A stretch of 64,000 nucleotides of DNA. Source: Microbacterium sp. Root553 (lineage in GTDB: Bacteria; Actinomycetota; Actinomycetes; Actinomycetales; Microbacteriaceae). Every line of letters begins with the position of its first letter. The first letter of the stretch is position 1. Of this stretch, positions 19,005 to 27,984 are shown one piece after another. The DNA lies in the NCBI RefSeq assembly GCF_001426995.1, contig NZ_LMFY01000003.1:124001-188000 (forward strand), read 5' to 3'. The position numbers were made by a program, and so were the translations under genes. Under the pieces are notes generated by a model. It saw only the letters and a list, made by a program, of their open reading frames with translations, was not told where the DNA came from and did no database searches.

Positions 19005-19067
19005 CGATGCTCACCCTTCCTGAGAACAGTCTGGGAACCGGAAGCCCCCTCTCGCCAACAGCATCCT

Positions 19068-19083
19068 TTCCGCCCCTGCGGAA
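19068..19083. promoter_or_regulatory. inverted repeat in mtl divergent region (candidate MtlR operator 1)
   Basis: TTCCGC-CCCT-GCGGAA forms a perfect 6-bp inverted repeat between the PTS operon and its divergent activator. The function is inferred from position. Confidence 0.35.
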
Positions 19084-19092
19084 CGTGGGTTC

Positions 19093-19109
19093 CGGAGCGG
19101 GGTGCTCCG
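19093..19109. promoter_or_regulatory. inverted repeat in mtl divergent region (candidate operator 2)
   Basis: CGGAGC-GGGGT-GCTCCG forms a perfect 6-bp inverted repeat, 10 nt after the first one. It may be a second activator site or part of a leader hairpin. Confidence 0.35.
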
Positions 19110-19170
19110 CTTACTGACATCATGGGAATCACGTCAGGACAGTGCAGTCGGCACGGAGGAGGGGAGGATC

Positions 19171-21093
19171 ATGTCGCGTCAGCGTCAGGACCAGCTCCTC
19201 TCGACCCTCCTCCGCCAGGGCGACTGGGCGACGGCCGCGAGCCTCGCCGATCAGCTCGGGGTGACCCCGCGCAGCATCCGCTCGTATGTGGCCGCCGTGA
19301 ACGCCCGGACCGGTGATGCGGACGCCGTGGAGTCCGGACCCGCGGGGTATCGGGCTGGTGTCGGTGCGCGTCGCGCACTGCGCACGCGGCAGAGCGGCGA
19401 GTCGGCCCCCAGAGACCGACTGCACGGGCTGGTCCGCACGCTCCTCGACGTTCCGACCGGCGTCGACGTGTTCGAGGCGGCGACCGAGCTGCACGTCAGC
19501 GAGGCGACCCTCGAGGCGGATCTCGCGCGGGTGCGCGGCCTGCTGGAGGGGACGGAGCTGACCCTGGAGCGCGACCGCGAGATCGTGCGGCTGCGCGGCA
19601 CCGAAGCGGCGCAGCGGCGGCTGCTCAGCCGCCTCGCCCACGACGAGATGGACGCCGCCTCCTTCCACCCCGAGACCTTCCGGCGCGCGCTCGAGGGCGG
19701 CGCGGTCGCGGCGGGGTCGGTCGCGCCCTTCAAATCCGCGCTGGTGCGCGAGCTCGGTCAGCTCGGCTACTACGTCAACGAACTCGCGATCTCCGACGTA
19801 CTGCTGCACATCGCGATCGCCGCCGAGCGGGTCGCCGCGGGACATGCCCTGGAGGCCGGTCCCACGGGGGCGCGCGAGGAGATCCCCCGGGTGGGCGCCG
19901 TGATCGCCCGTCTGGCTCGCGAGCACTTCTCGGTCACGCTGGGCGACGGCGACAGCAGTCACCTCGCCTCGCTCGTGCTCACGCGCATCGTCGCACCGGG
20001 GGAGGATGCCGCGGGCGACGTGGCACGCAGCGGTGTCGACCCCGCGGTCGAGAGCGCCGTCAGAGCCGAGATCGCCCGTGCCGCCGAGGACTTCCAGGTC
20101 GATCTGGTGGATGAGACCTTCGTGCTCCGTCTGGCGCTGCACGTGCAGAACCTGATGCGGCGTGCCGAAGAGCGGGCGCTGACCCGCAACCCGCTCACCC
20201 GCTCGCTGAAGACCTCGTATCCGATGATCTTCGAGGTGGCCGTCTCGATCGCCAGCGGGCTGCACGATCGCCTGGGCACGCCGATCCACGACGACGAGAT
20301 CGCCTACGTCGCCATGCACGTGGGAGGACGCCTCGAGCGCAGCCGCAAGGCGGAGTCGATCCTCACGGCGACGATCGTCTGCCCCGGATACTACGAGCTC
20401 CACGAACTGCTGCGATCGAGCGTCGACCGGTCGCTGGGCTCGGCGATCGAGGTCACCAGCGTCATCACGAACGTCGATCCCGACTGGACGTCCTTCGACA
20501 CCGACCTGGTGCTCAGCACCATCGAGCCCGGCGCGGTCGGCGATCGGTTCGTGCGCATCCAGCCCTTCCTCACCGACTCCGATGTGGATCGCATCCAGCA
20601 GGCCGCGGCCAGGGTGCGACGGGGGCGACGGCTGACCCGGCTGCGCGCCGAGCTCGCCCGCTACTTCGATGCCGACGCCTTCGTCTACCCGCTCCCCGAC
20701 GAGGGCGAGGAGGCGATCATCCGACGACTCGGAGGGCTGCTCGTCACGGCCGGGCTGATCGGCGAGGACTATGTCGAGAACACGATCGTGCGCGAGCGCA
20801 TGTCGTCGACCGCGTTCACCGACGCGCTCGCCGTCCCGCACGCGCTGCAGATGACGGCGACGAGGACGGCGATCGCCATCGGCGTGGCGGACGGATCCGC
20901 CGCGTGGGGCGGAGGACGGGTGCAGGTGGTCGCGCTCGCCGCCTTCAGCGAGACGGATCGTGCCGCATTCCAGACGGTCTTCGAGCAGCTCGTCGAGGTG
21001 TTCAGCGAGCGCGACAGCGTGCAGCGCATCCTCCGCCGGGGCACGAGCTTCGAGACGTTCCTCGACGAGCTCGTCGCCGTCATCGACGGCTGA
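19171..21093 (+). CDS. mtlR: PRD-containing PTS-controlled activator (MtlR type)
   Basis: A 640-residue BglG-family transcription factor. An N-terminal winged HTH (residues 5-60) and a second HTH-like part are followed by two PTS regulation domains with conserved His residues. Then come an EIIB-like segment (I-V-C-P-G-Y-Y-E-L-H, near residue 402) and a C-terminal EIIA domain with the phosphorylatable His in A-V-P-H-A. Phosphate flow from HPr and EIIB probably sets its activity on the divergent mannitol operon. The ATG at 19171 has GAGGAGGGGAGG upstream. Confidence 0.9.
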   Translation: MSRQRQDQLLSTLLRQGDWATAASLADQLGVTPRSIRSYVAAVNARTGDADAVESGPAGYRAGVGARRALRTRQSGESAPRDRLHGLVRTLLDVPTGVDVFEAATELHVSEATLEADLARVRGLLEGTELTLERDREIVRLRGTEAAQRRLLSRLAHDEMDAASFHPETFRRALEGGAVAAGSVAPFKSALVRELGQLGYYVNELAISDVLLHIAIAAERVAAGHALEAGPTGAREEIPRVGAVIARLAREHFSVTLGDGDSSHLASLVLTRIVAPGEDAAGDVARSGVDPAVESAVRAEIARAAEDFQVDLVDETFVLRLALHVQNLMRRAEERALTRNPLTRSLKTSYPMIFEVAVSIASGLHDRLGTPIHDDEIAYVAMHVGGRLERSRKAESILTATIVCPGYYELHELLRSSVDRSLGSAIEVTSVITNVDPDWTSFDTDLVLSTIEPGAVGDRFVRIQPFLTDSDVDRIQQAAARVRRGRRLTRLRAELARYFDADAFVYPLPDEGEEAIIRRLGGLLVTAGLIGEDYVENTIVRERMSSTAFTDALAVPHALQMTATRTAIAIGVADGSAAWGGGRVQVVALAAFSETDRAAFQTVFEQLVEVFSERDSVQRILRRGTSFETFLDELVAVIDG

Positions 21094-21128
21094 CGGTCAG
21101 CGGTCGCCGGCCGTCCGCCCCCGTGTCG

Positions 21129-21392
21129 TCAGCCGCGGGGGTCGAGGACCGCGGCGAGGGTGTCGAGGACGGAGGCGGCGCCGGCCGACTCCGCGGTCTC
21201 GAGCACCACGGCGTCGCCGGGCGCGAGCGCGAGATCCATCAGCGCGAGGACGCTGCTGAGATCCACGACCGCGCCCGACGACGTGCGCAGGGTGACGGCA
21301 TGCGGATGCGCCTGCACGAGCCGCACGAGCTCGGCGACGGGGCGGGCATGCACCCCGTTGTGCGCGGTGATGACGACGTGTCTTCTCGGCAT
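21129..21392 (-). CDS. second HPr-like phosphocarrier
   Basis: An 87-residue HPr-family protein with His15 in N-G-V-H-A-R-P-V and serines at residues 46-47. It is clearly divergent from the HPr of the mannitol operon. It lies 7 nt after the phosphosugar mutase gene in the purine salvage operon, far from EII genes of its own. It may be a regulatory HPr or belong to a PTS elsewhere. Confidence 0.85.
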   Translation of the reverse strand: MPRRHVVITAHNGVHARPVAELVRLVQAHPHAVTLRTSSGAVVDLSSVLALMDLALAPGDAVVLETAESAGAASVLDTLAAVLDPRG

Positions 21393-21399
21393 CCGCGGC

Positions 21400-23070
21400 C
21401 TAGGAGCGTTCTTCCAGGAGCGACCGCACGGCGGCCTCGAGTCCGCGCACGGTCTCGGCCGCGCCCGCAGCCGAGTCGGCCTTCGCGTCGATGTAGACCT
21501 TGAGCTTGGGCTCGGTGCCGCTGGGGCGGACGATGATCCGGGAGCCGTCGTCGAGCCGATAGCGCAGGACGTCGCCCGAGGGCTGCCCCTGCGCCGCGTG
21601 CAGCAGGTCCTGCGCCTCGGCGACGCCGAGAGTGCCGAAGCGCGCGGGGGGCAGGGTGCGCAGTGAGAGCATCACGTCGCCGATGATCGAGAGGTCCTCG
21701 ACGCGCACCGACACCTGTCCGCTCGCGTAGTGGCCGTAGGTGTCGCCGAGCTCGGTGAGCAGCTCGGAGAGCGACCCTCCGCGGGCGTGCGCCTCGGCCG
21801 CGAGACCGAGGATCGCGACCGCAGCCGAGATGCCGTCCTTGTCACGCACCGTCTCGGGGTTGACCAGGTACCCGAGCGCCTCCTCGAAGCCGAAGGCGAT
21901 CCCCGGCGCACGCGAGATCCATTTGAATCCTGTGAGGGTCTCGTGGAAGTCCAGTCCGTGATGAGCGGCGACGGCGCCCAGACCGGGGGAGGAGACCAGC
22001 GAGCAGGCCAGTGACGCCCCCGGTGTGCCCGCGGCGACCCGCGCCGCCCGCGCGCCGAGCAGCAGGCCGACCTCGTTGCCGGTGAGGCGGCGCCAGCCGC
22101 TCTCCGAGGAGGCATCGGGGATCGCCACGGCGAGGCGGTCGGCATCCGGGTCGTTCGCCAGGATGAAGTCCGCCTGCACCCGCCGGGCGCGTGCGAAGGC
22201 GAGGTCCATCGCACCGGGTTCCTCCGGATTGGGGAACGACACCGTGCGGAAGGTCGCGTCTGGCTTCGACTGCTCCCCGACGACCATGGGCTGCGGATAC
22301 CCCGTAGCAGCCACGATCTTCGACAGCGTCTCCCAGCCCACCCCGTGCAGCGCCGTGTACACCCAGCGCAGATCCGAAGCGCCTGCGGGGGCCGGCGCCA
22401 CCGCGGCGGTCGCGGCGATGTACGCGTCGACGACATCCTCGCCCGCCGTCTCGTACGCCCGCGAGCGCGGGAGCGTGGAGATGTCGCCGTCGTCGGCGAT
22501 CCGCTGGATGTGCGCGGCGATCTCCGAGTCGGCGGGGGCGACGATCTGCGACCCCTGATCCGCTCCGCCGAGGTACACCTTGTAGCCGTTGTCGTTCGGC
22601 GGGTTGTGCGAGGCGGTCACCATGACACCGGCATCCGCGCCGAGGTGCCGCACCGCGAAGGCGAGCACCGGGGTCGGCAGGAGCCGGGGGAGGAGGATCG
22701 CGCGGAGTCCCGCTCCGGCGAACAGCTCGGCCGAGTCCGTCGCGAAGACCCGCGAGTTGCGACGGCCGTCGTAGCCCACGACGACCGTGGGGGTGCCCTC
22801 ACCGGCGCGCTCGCGCAGGAATGCGGCGAAACCGGCGGCGGCCTGCGCCACCAGCACCCGGTTCATGCGGTTGCTTCCGGCCCCGAGAGCTCCGCGCAGT
22901 CCCGCGGTGCCGAAGGCCAGACGGGTGCCGAAGCGATCGTCGAGGTCGGCGACGGCGGTCTCCTCGCCGCCGGCGGCGCGGGTGATCACCGCGGCGAGCT
23001 CGTCACGGGTCTCCGCGTCGGGGTCCTGCCGCATCCACGCGCGAGCCTGCGCGAGACGTGCCTCGCTCAC
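21400..23070 (-). CDS. phosphosugar mutase (phosphomannomutase / phosphopentomutase family)
   Basis: A 556-residue alpha-D-phosphohexomutase. The phosphoserine loop T-A-S-H-N-P-P lies near residue 153, a metal-binding D-P-D-A-D-R-L-A follows, and R-P-S-G-T-E-P-K closes the protein as the phosphate-binding loop. Directly after PNP (4-nt overlap), it most likely interconverts (deoxy)ribose-1-phosphate and 5-phosphate, or glucose-1-phosphate. The exact substrate is inferred from context. With PNP it links purine nucleosides to central metabolism. Confidence 0.9.
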   Translation of the reverse strand: MSEARLAQARAWMRQDPDAETRDELAAVITRAAGGEETAVADLDDRFGTRLAFGTAGLRGALGAGSNRMNRVLVAQAAAGFAAFLRERAGEGTPTVVVGYDGRRNSRVFATDSAELFAGAGLRAILLPRLLPTPVLAFAVRHLGADAGVMVTASHNPPNDNGYKVYLGGADQGSQIVAPADSEIAAHIQRIADDGDISTLPRSRAYETAGEDVVDAYIAATAAVAPAPAGASDLRWVYTALHGVGWETLSKIVAATGYPQPMVVGEQSKPDATFRTVSFPNPEEPGAMDLAFARARRVQADFILANDPDADRLAVAIPDASSESGWRRLTGNEVGLLLGARAARVAAGTPGASLACSLVSSPGLGAVAAHHGLDFHETLTGFKWISRAPGIAFGFEEALGYLVNPETVRDKDGISAAVAILGLAAEAHARGGSLSELLTELGDTYGHYASGQVSVRVEDLSIIGDVMLSLRTLPPARFGTLGVAEAQDLLHAAQGQPSGDVLRYRLDDGSRIIVRPSGTEPKLKVYIDAKADSAAGAAETVRGLEAAVRSLLEERS

Positions 23071-23900
23071 AGCGCCTCGACCACGCGGGCGAGCAGCGCC
23101 GAGATCACGGGCTCCGCCTCGCGGCCGGCCTCGATCACCTCGGCGTGGCTGAGCGGGGTCTTCTGGATGCCGGCGGCGAGGTTCGTGATGAGCGAGAAGC
23201 CCAGGATCTCCATCCCGGCCTCCCGCGCGGCGATGGCCTCGAGAGCCGTCGACATGCCGACGATGTGTCCGCCCATGTGCTTGGCCATCTGGACCTCGGC
23301 CGGCGTCTCATAGTGCGGTCCGCGGAACTGCGTGTAGACGCCCTCGTCGAGCGAGGGATCGACGCTGCGCGCGATGTCGCGCAGACGGGTGGCGTAGAGA
23401 TCGGTGAGGTCGATGAACGTGGCACCCTCGAGCGGCGAATCGGCCGTGAGGTTGATGTGGTCGCTGATCAGCACGGGCTGGCCCGGGGTCCAGGTCTCGC
23501 GCACGCCGCCGGCGCCGTTGGTGAGCACCATGATCTTTGCGCCCGTGGCCGCGGCCGTGCGCACCGAGTGCACGACACGACGGACGCCGTGGTTCTCGTA
23601 GTAGTGGGTGCGGGCGCCGATGACGAGCACGTTCTTGCCGTCGGGGGTGCGGATGCTGCGGAGAGTGCCGACATGGCCCTCGAGGGCGGGCTTGGAGAAG
23701 CCGGTGACCTCGGTCGCCGGGATGGTCGCTGTGGTCTCGCCGATGATGTCGGCGGCCTTGCCCCAGCCGCTGCCGAGAGTCAGAGCGATGTCGTGCTTCT
23801 CGACTCCGGTCAGGCGCGCGATGTCTGCGGCTGCGGCTGCGGCGACCTCGAACGGGTTCGCATTCGGGTCGTCGAGGGGGTTGCTGTGTGTTTCGGACAT
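23067..23900 (-). CDS. punA: purine nucleoside phosphorylase (trimeric class)
   Basis: Phosphorolysis of inosine and guanosine. The 277-residue protein has the class-2 PNP motifs G-S-G-W-G near residue 43, G-A-R-T-H-Y-Y-E near residue 96, F-R-G-P-H-Y-E-T-P-A-E and G-M-S-T-A-L-E. It is first in an operon with the mutase and HPr2. TAGAGT lies 6 nt before the ATG, so the transcript is probably leaderless. Confidence 0.93.
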   Translation of the reverse strand: MSETHSNPLDDPNANPFEVAAAAAADIARLTGVEKHDIALTLGSGWGKAADIIGETTATIPATEVTGFSKPALEGHVGTLRSIRTPDGKNVLVIGARTHYYENHGVRRVVHSVRTAAATGAKIMVLTNGAGGVRETWTPGQPVLISDHINLTADSPLEGATFIDLTDLYATRLRDIARSVDPSLDEGVYTQFRGPHYETPAEVQMAKHMGGHIVGMSTALEAIAAREAGMEILGFSLITNLAAGIQKTPLSHAEVIEAGREAEPVISALLARVVEAL

Positions 23901-23906
23901 GGATCC

Positions 23907-23912
23907 ACTCTA
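23907..23912 (-). promoter_or_regulatory. -10 element of leaderless purine salvage operon
   Basis: TAGAGT on the minus strand, 6 nt from the ATG at 23900. Confidence 0.45.
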
Positions 23913-23957
23913 GGAAGGTGCAGGCTCGGGGGCCAGGATTGCGGAAGAATGGAGACC

Positions 23958-25403
23958 ATGTCTTCCACCCCTTTTGAGCGCACTCAGCGCGTCGCCGTCC
24001 TCGGTGGCGGTCCCGGCGGTTATGAAGCGGCCCTGGCGGCCGCTCAGCTCGGAGCCGAGGTGACCCTGGTCGAGCGCGTGGGCGTCGGAGGCGCGGCCGT
24101 GCTCACCGACGTCGTGCCGTCGAAGAGCCTGATCGCCACCGCGGATGCCGCCGTGGCGATCTCGGAGGCCTCGGATCTCGGCGTGCAGTTCTACGCCAAG
24201 GGGGAGCACGGCAAGCCGCTCAAGCCCGAGATCGCGATCAACCTGGCCGCCGTCAACAAGCGCCTCATCGCACTCGCCGGTCAGCAGTCCGAGGACATGC
24301 GCACGACACTCCTCGACGCCGGTGTGCGGATCCTCTCCGGCCACGGCCGCCTCGAGGGGCCGAATGCGATCGTCGTCTCGACCGGCCAGGACGGCACCGA
24401 CTTCGACCGCATCGAAGCCGACACCATCATCGTCGCCGTCGGGGCCTCGCCCCGTGAGCTCGACTCCGCGAAGCCCGACGGCACACGCATCCTCACCTGG
24501 ACGCAGCTGTACGACATGAAGGCGCTGCCCGAGCACCTCATCGTCGTCGGCTCCGGTGTGACCGGTGCCGAGTTCGCCTCGGCGTACATGAACCTCGGCG
24601 CGAAGGTGACCCTCGTCTCCAGCCGCGACCAGGTGCTGCCGGGTGAGGACCAGGATGCCGCGCACGTGCTCGAGAAGGTGTTCACACGTGGCGGCATGAC
24701 GGTGCTCTCCAAGGCTCGTGCCGAGAAGGTCGAGGTCACGAAGGACGGCGTCATCGCCACCCTCTCCGACGGGCGCACGGTCGAGGGCAGCCACTGCCTG
24801 ATGGCCGTGGGCTCCATCCCGAACACGGCGGGCATCGGGCTCGAAGAGGCGGGCGTCGAGCTCACCGAGCAGGGCAACATCCGCGTCAACCGTGTCGCGC
24901 GCACCTCCGTGCCCAACGTCTACGCGGTCGGCGACTGTACGAACTTCTTCCCGCTGGCCTCCGTCGCGTCGATGCAGGGCCGCACGGCCGTGTTCCACGC
25001 GCTGGGCGACATCGTCATCCCGTTGGAGCTGATCAAGATCACCTCGAACATCTTCACGGCGCCCGAGATCGCGACGGTGGGCTACTCCCAGAAGGACGTG
25101 GAGGAGGGCGTCGCAGACGGGCTCGTCTACAAGCTGCCGCTGGCGGCGAACCCGCGCGCCAAGATGATGGGCATCAAGGACGGCTTCGTGAAGCTGATCG
25201 CCCGCAAGGGATCCGGCACCGTGATCGGCGGCGTGATCGTGGCGCCCAAGGCCTCCGAGCTGATCTATCCGATCGCCGTCGCGGTCGAGCGCCGTCTGAC
25301 CGTCGATCAGGTGTCCCGCGTGTTCGCGGCATACCCGTCGCTGTCGAGCAGCATCACCGACGCGAGTCGTGCCATGCACCTCGTCAACGCGAAGATCACC
25401 TGA
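23958..25403 (+). CDS. NAD(P)H dehydrogenase, LpdA-type flavoprotein
   Basis: A 481-residue FAD/NAD(P) pyridine nucleotide-disulfide reductase-fold protein. The FAD loop G-G-G-P-G-G-Y-E lies at residues 14-21, an NAD(P) loop G-S-G-V-T-G follows, and Y-A-V-G-D-C-T completes the FAD site. The redox cysteine pair of lipoamide dehydrogenases is missing: the position reads G-G-A-A-V-L-T-D-V-V-P-S-K. That matches the actinobacterial LpdA group (like M. tuberculosis Rv3303c), which reduces quinones. An in-frame ATG at 23949 is an alternative start. Confidence 0.88.
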   Translation: MSSTPFERTQRVAVLGGGPGGYEAALAAAQLGAEVTLVERVGVGGAAVLTDVVPSKSLIATADAAVAISEASDLGVQFYAKGEHGKPLKPEIAINLAAVNKRLIALAGQQSEDMRTTLLDAGVRILSGHGRLEGPNAIVVSTGQDGTDFDRIEADTIIVAVGASPRELDSAKPDGTRILTWTQLYDMKALPEHLIVVGSGVTGAEFASAYMNLGAKVTLVSSRDQVLPGEDQDAAHVLEKVFTRGGMTVLSKARAEKVEVTKDGVIATLSDGRTVEGSHCLMAVGSIPNTAGIGLEEAGVELTEQGNIRVNRVARTSVPNVYAVGDCTNFFPLASVASMQGRTAVFHALGDIVIPLELIKITSNIFTAPEIATVGYSQKDVEEGVADGLVYKLPLAANPRAKMMGIKDGFVKLIARKGSGTVIGGVIVAPKASELIYPIAVAVERRLTVDQVSRVFAAYPSLSSSITDASRAMHLVNAKIT

Positions 25404-25426
25404 CCTCTGCGACATCCGCAGCGTGC

Positions 25427-25464
25427 GAGAAGAGGCGCCCCACATCAGCGGGGCGCCTCTTCTC
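25427..25464. terminator. bidirectional terminator between lpdA-like and biotin carboxylase genes
   Basis: GAGAAGAGGCGCCCC and its exact complement form a 15-bp stem with an 8-nt loop, serving two convergent genes. Confidence 0.8.
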
Positions 25465-25477
25465 TTCGACGACGTGG

Positions 25478-27244
25478 TCAGCTGATGGTGAGCAGCTGGT
25501 GGCCGGCCGAGACGGTCGCTCCGGCGACCGCGCCGATGTTGCCGATCGTCCCGTCCTTGTGCGCCTGCAGCGGCTGCTCCATCTTCATGGCCTCGAGGAC
25601 GACGACGAGATCGCCCTTGACGACCTGCTGCCCCTCCTCGACGGCCACCTTGACGACGGTGGCCTGCATGGGCGACTTGACGGCATCGCCGGAGGCCCCG
25701 GCGCTCACCGAGGTCGAGTGGTTGCGGCGCGACGGCGGCACGGCCGCCGGGCGACCGGAGGTCCCTGCGGCGACGGCGACGCGGTCGGGGAGGCTGACCT
25801 CGAGACGCTTTCCTGCGACCTCGACGACCACCGTGTGGCGGGTCTCCGAGGGGGACGGCGTCTCCAGCTCGCCGTCCCAGGCGGGGATGTCGTTCTCGAA
25901 CTCCGTCTCGATCCAGCGGGTGAAGACCCCGAACTCACCGTTCTCCGCCGTGAAGGCGGCGTCGCGGACGACCTTGCGGTGGAAGGGCAGGACAGTGGGG
26001 AGACCGGCGACCTCGAACTCGTCGAGAGCGCGACGCGAGCGCTCGAGCGCCTCGGCGCGGTCCTTGCCCGTGACGATGATCTTCGCGAGCAGGGAGTCGA
26101 ACGCGCCCGACACGGAATCACCGGCGGTGACGCCGGAGTCGAGCCGGATGCCGGGGCCGCCGAACGTCTTGAACACGTGGATGGGGCCGGGCTGCGGCAG
26201 GAAGCCGCGACCGGGGTCCTCGCCGTTGATGCGGAACTCGATGGAGTGACCGGTGGGGGCGGGGTCGTCGTAGTCGATGGTGCCGCCCGCGGCGATGCGG
26301 AACTGCTCGCGCACCAGGTCGATGCCGGTGACCTCTTCGGACACCGGGTGCTCGACCTGGAGGCGGGTGTTGACCTCGAGGAACGACACGGTGCCGTCGG
26401 CGCCGATGAGGAACTCGCAGGTTCCCGCACCCACGTAGCCGACCTCCTTGAGGATCGCCTTGGAGGCGGAGTACAGCTGCGCGTTCTGCTCGTCGGTGAG
26501 GAACGGCGCGGGCGCCTCCTCGACGAGCTTCTGGTGCCGGCGCTGCAGCGAGCAGTCGCGGGTGGAGATGACGACGACGTTGCCCTCGGCATCCGCCAGG
26601 CACTGCGTCTCGACATGGCGCGGCTTGTCGAGGTACTTCTCGACGAAGCACTCGCCGCGTCCGAAGGCGCTGACCGCCTCGCGGGTGGCCGACTCGAACA
26701 GCTCGGCGACCTCGTCGAGCTCGCGCGCGACCTTCAGGCCGCGGCCGCCGCCGCCGTAGGCCGCCTTGATCGCGATCGGGAGACCGAACTCGCGGGCGAA
26801 GGCGATGACCTCGTCGGCGCCCGAGACCGGACCCGGGGTTCCGGGGGCGAGCGGCGCTCCCACCTTCTCGGCCACGTGGCGGGCGGTGACCTTGTCACCC
26901 AGCGCCTCGATGGCCTCGGGGGACGGGCCGATCCAGGTCATCCCCGCACCGATCACGGCACGGGCGAACTCCGCGTTCTCCGCGAGGAAGCCGTAGCCGG
27001 GGTGCACGGCGTCAGCGCCGGCACGACGGGCGACCGAGAGGATCTTCTCGATCTGCAGGTAGGTCTCGGCGCTGGTGGACCCGCCGAGGGCGTAGGCCTC
27101 GTCGGCGAGACGGGTGTGCAGAGCGTCGCGGTCCTGGTCGGCGTATACGGCGACGGAGGCGATCCCGGAGTCACGAGCGGCACGGATGATTCGGACGGCG
27201 ATCTCGCCGCGGTTGGCGATGAGCACCTTGGCGATATCAGGCAT
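25478..27244 (-). CDS. accA3: acyl-CoA carboxylase alpha chain (biotin carboxylase + BCCP)
   Basis: A 588-residue alpha subunit that carboxylates biotin with ATP and bicarbonate and carries the biotin. The biotin carboxylase ATP-grasp part fills residues 1-450 ([15 protein letters not shown]). After a linker, the biotinyl domain ends the protein with E-A-M-K-M. It partners with the beta and epsilon subunits encoded at 33.8-35.7 kb for malonyl- or methylmalonyl-CoA synthesis. The ATG at 27244 has TAGGCT 7 nt upstream. Confidence 0.94.
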   Translation of the reverse strand: MPDIAKVLIANRGEIAVRIIRAARDSGIASVAVYADQDRDALHTRLADEAYALGGSTSAETYLQIEKILSVARRAGADAVHPGYGFLAENAEFARAVIGAGMTWIGPSPEAIEALGDKVTARHVAEKVGAPLAPGTPGPVSGADEVIAFAREFGLPIAIKAAYGGGGRGLKVARELDEVAELFESATREAVSAFGRGECFVEKYLDKPRHVETQCLADAEGNVVVISTRDCSLQRRHQKLVEEAPAPFLTDEQNAQLYSASKAILKEVGYVGAGTCEFLIGADGTVSFLEVNTRLQVEHPVSEEVTGIDLVREQFRIAAGGTIDYDDPAPTGHSIEFRINGEDPGRGFLPQPGPIHVFKTFGGPGIRLDSGVTAGDSVSGAFDSLLAKIIVTGKDRAEALERSRRALDEFEVAGLPTVLPFHRKVVRDAAFTAENGEFGVFTRWIETEFENDIPAWDGELETPSPSETRHTVVVEVAGKRLEVSLPDRVAVAAGTSGRPAAVPPSRRNHSTSVSAGASGDAVKSPMQATVVKVAVEEGQQVVKGDLVVVLEAMKMEQPLQAHKDGTIGNIGAVAGATVSAGHQLLTIS

Positions 27245-27251
27245 GGTTGCC

Positions 27252-27257
27252 AGCCTA
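27252..27257 (-). promoter_or_regulatory. -10 element of leaderless acyl-CoA carboxylase alpha gene
   Basis: TAGGCT on the minus strand, 7 nt from the ATG at 27244. Confidence 0.4.
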
Positions 27258-27322
27258 GCGAGAAGGTTCTCGATCCATTTGACGACTCTCCACAAGAAAG
27301 ACGCGAAAACGTCGAGCGGACT

Positions 27323-27961
27323 CTACGACCAGAGGTCCGTCCAGCGGACACCGAGGTCGGTGGAGAGCCGTCGCACCGTCGACAGCGACATCCCGACGAC
27401 GGTCGAGGGATCACCCTCGACGCGGGTGATGAAGGCCCCGCCGAGACTGTCCACGGTGAAGGCGCCCGCGACGAGCAGCGGCTCCCCGGAGGCGACGTAC
27501 GCGGCGATCTCGGCATCGGTGACGTCCTCGGCGAATGTCACCGCGGCTTCGGCGGTCGCCGTCGCCTCGACCGGCTCCGCCCCGGGGGAGACGCGGTAGA
27601 CGGAGTGGCCGGAGTGCAGGATGCCGGTGGCGCCGCGCATCTCCCGCCACCGTCGTGTCGCCTCCTCCGCCGTATACGGCTTGCCGTACACGCGGCCGTC
27701 GAGGGCGAACATCGAGTCGCCCCCGATCACGATGCCGTCGAACTCGCCGTCGGCCGCGAGCCGGTGCGCCACGTCCGCGGCCTTGGCCCTGGCGAGCAGG
27801 AGCACGAGGTCGGCGGGAGGGAGATCCGCGCCTCTCTCCGCCGCCGCGGCGGCGGCCACGGCATCCTCATCGACGTCGGGTGACTGGGTCAGCGGCTCGA
27901 TCCCGGCCTGTCGCAGCAGCATCAGACGGGCGGGGGAGGTGGAGGCGAGGCAGACGCGCAT
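27323..27961 (-). CDS. maf: Maf-family nucleoside triphosphate pyrophosphatase
   Basis: A 212-residue house-cleaning pyrophosphatase for modified or canonical dTTP/UTP/CTP. The Maf signature L-A-S-T-S-P-A-R-L-M-L-L lies at residues 5-16, with Q-S-P-D-V-D-E just after and the later I-G-G-D-S and K-P-Y-T-A-E-E. The ATG at 27961 is chosen because the protein then begins at the conserved motif. It lies 78 nt upstream of the carboxylase alpha gene on the same strand. Confidence 0.9.
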   Translation of the reverse strand: MRVCLASTSPARLMLLRQAGIEPLTQSPDVDEDAVAAAAAAERGADLPPADLVLLLARAKAADVAHRLAADGEFDGIVIGGDSMFALDGRVYGKPYTAEEATRRWREMRGATGILHSGHSVYRVSPGAEPVEATATAEAAVTFAEDVTDAEIAAYVASGEPLLVAGAFTVDSLGGAFITRVEGDPSTVVGMSLSTVRRLSTDLGVRWTDLWS

Positions 27962-27972
27962 GTCCACCACCG

Positions 27973-27978
27973 TATCCT
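27973..27978 (+). promoter_or_regulatory. -10 element of leaderless methyltransferase gene
   Basis: TATCCT ends 6 nt before the ATG at 27985. Confidence 0.4.
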
Positions 27979-27984
27979 CGAAGG

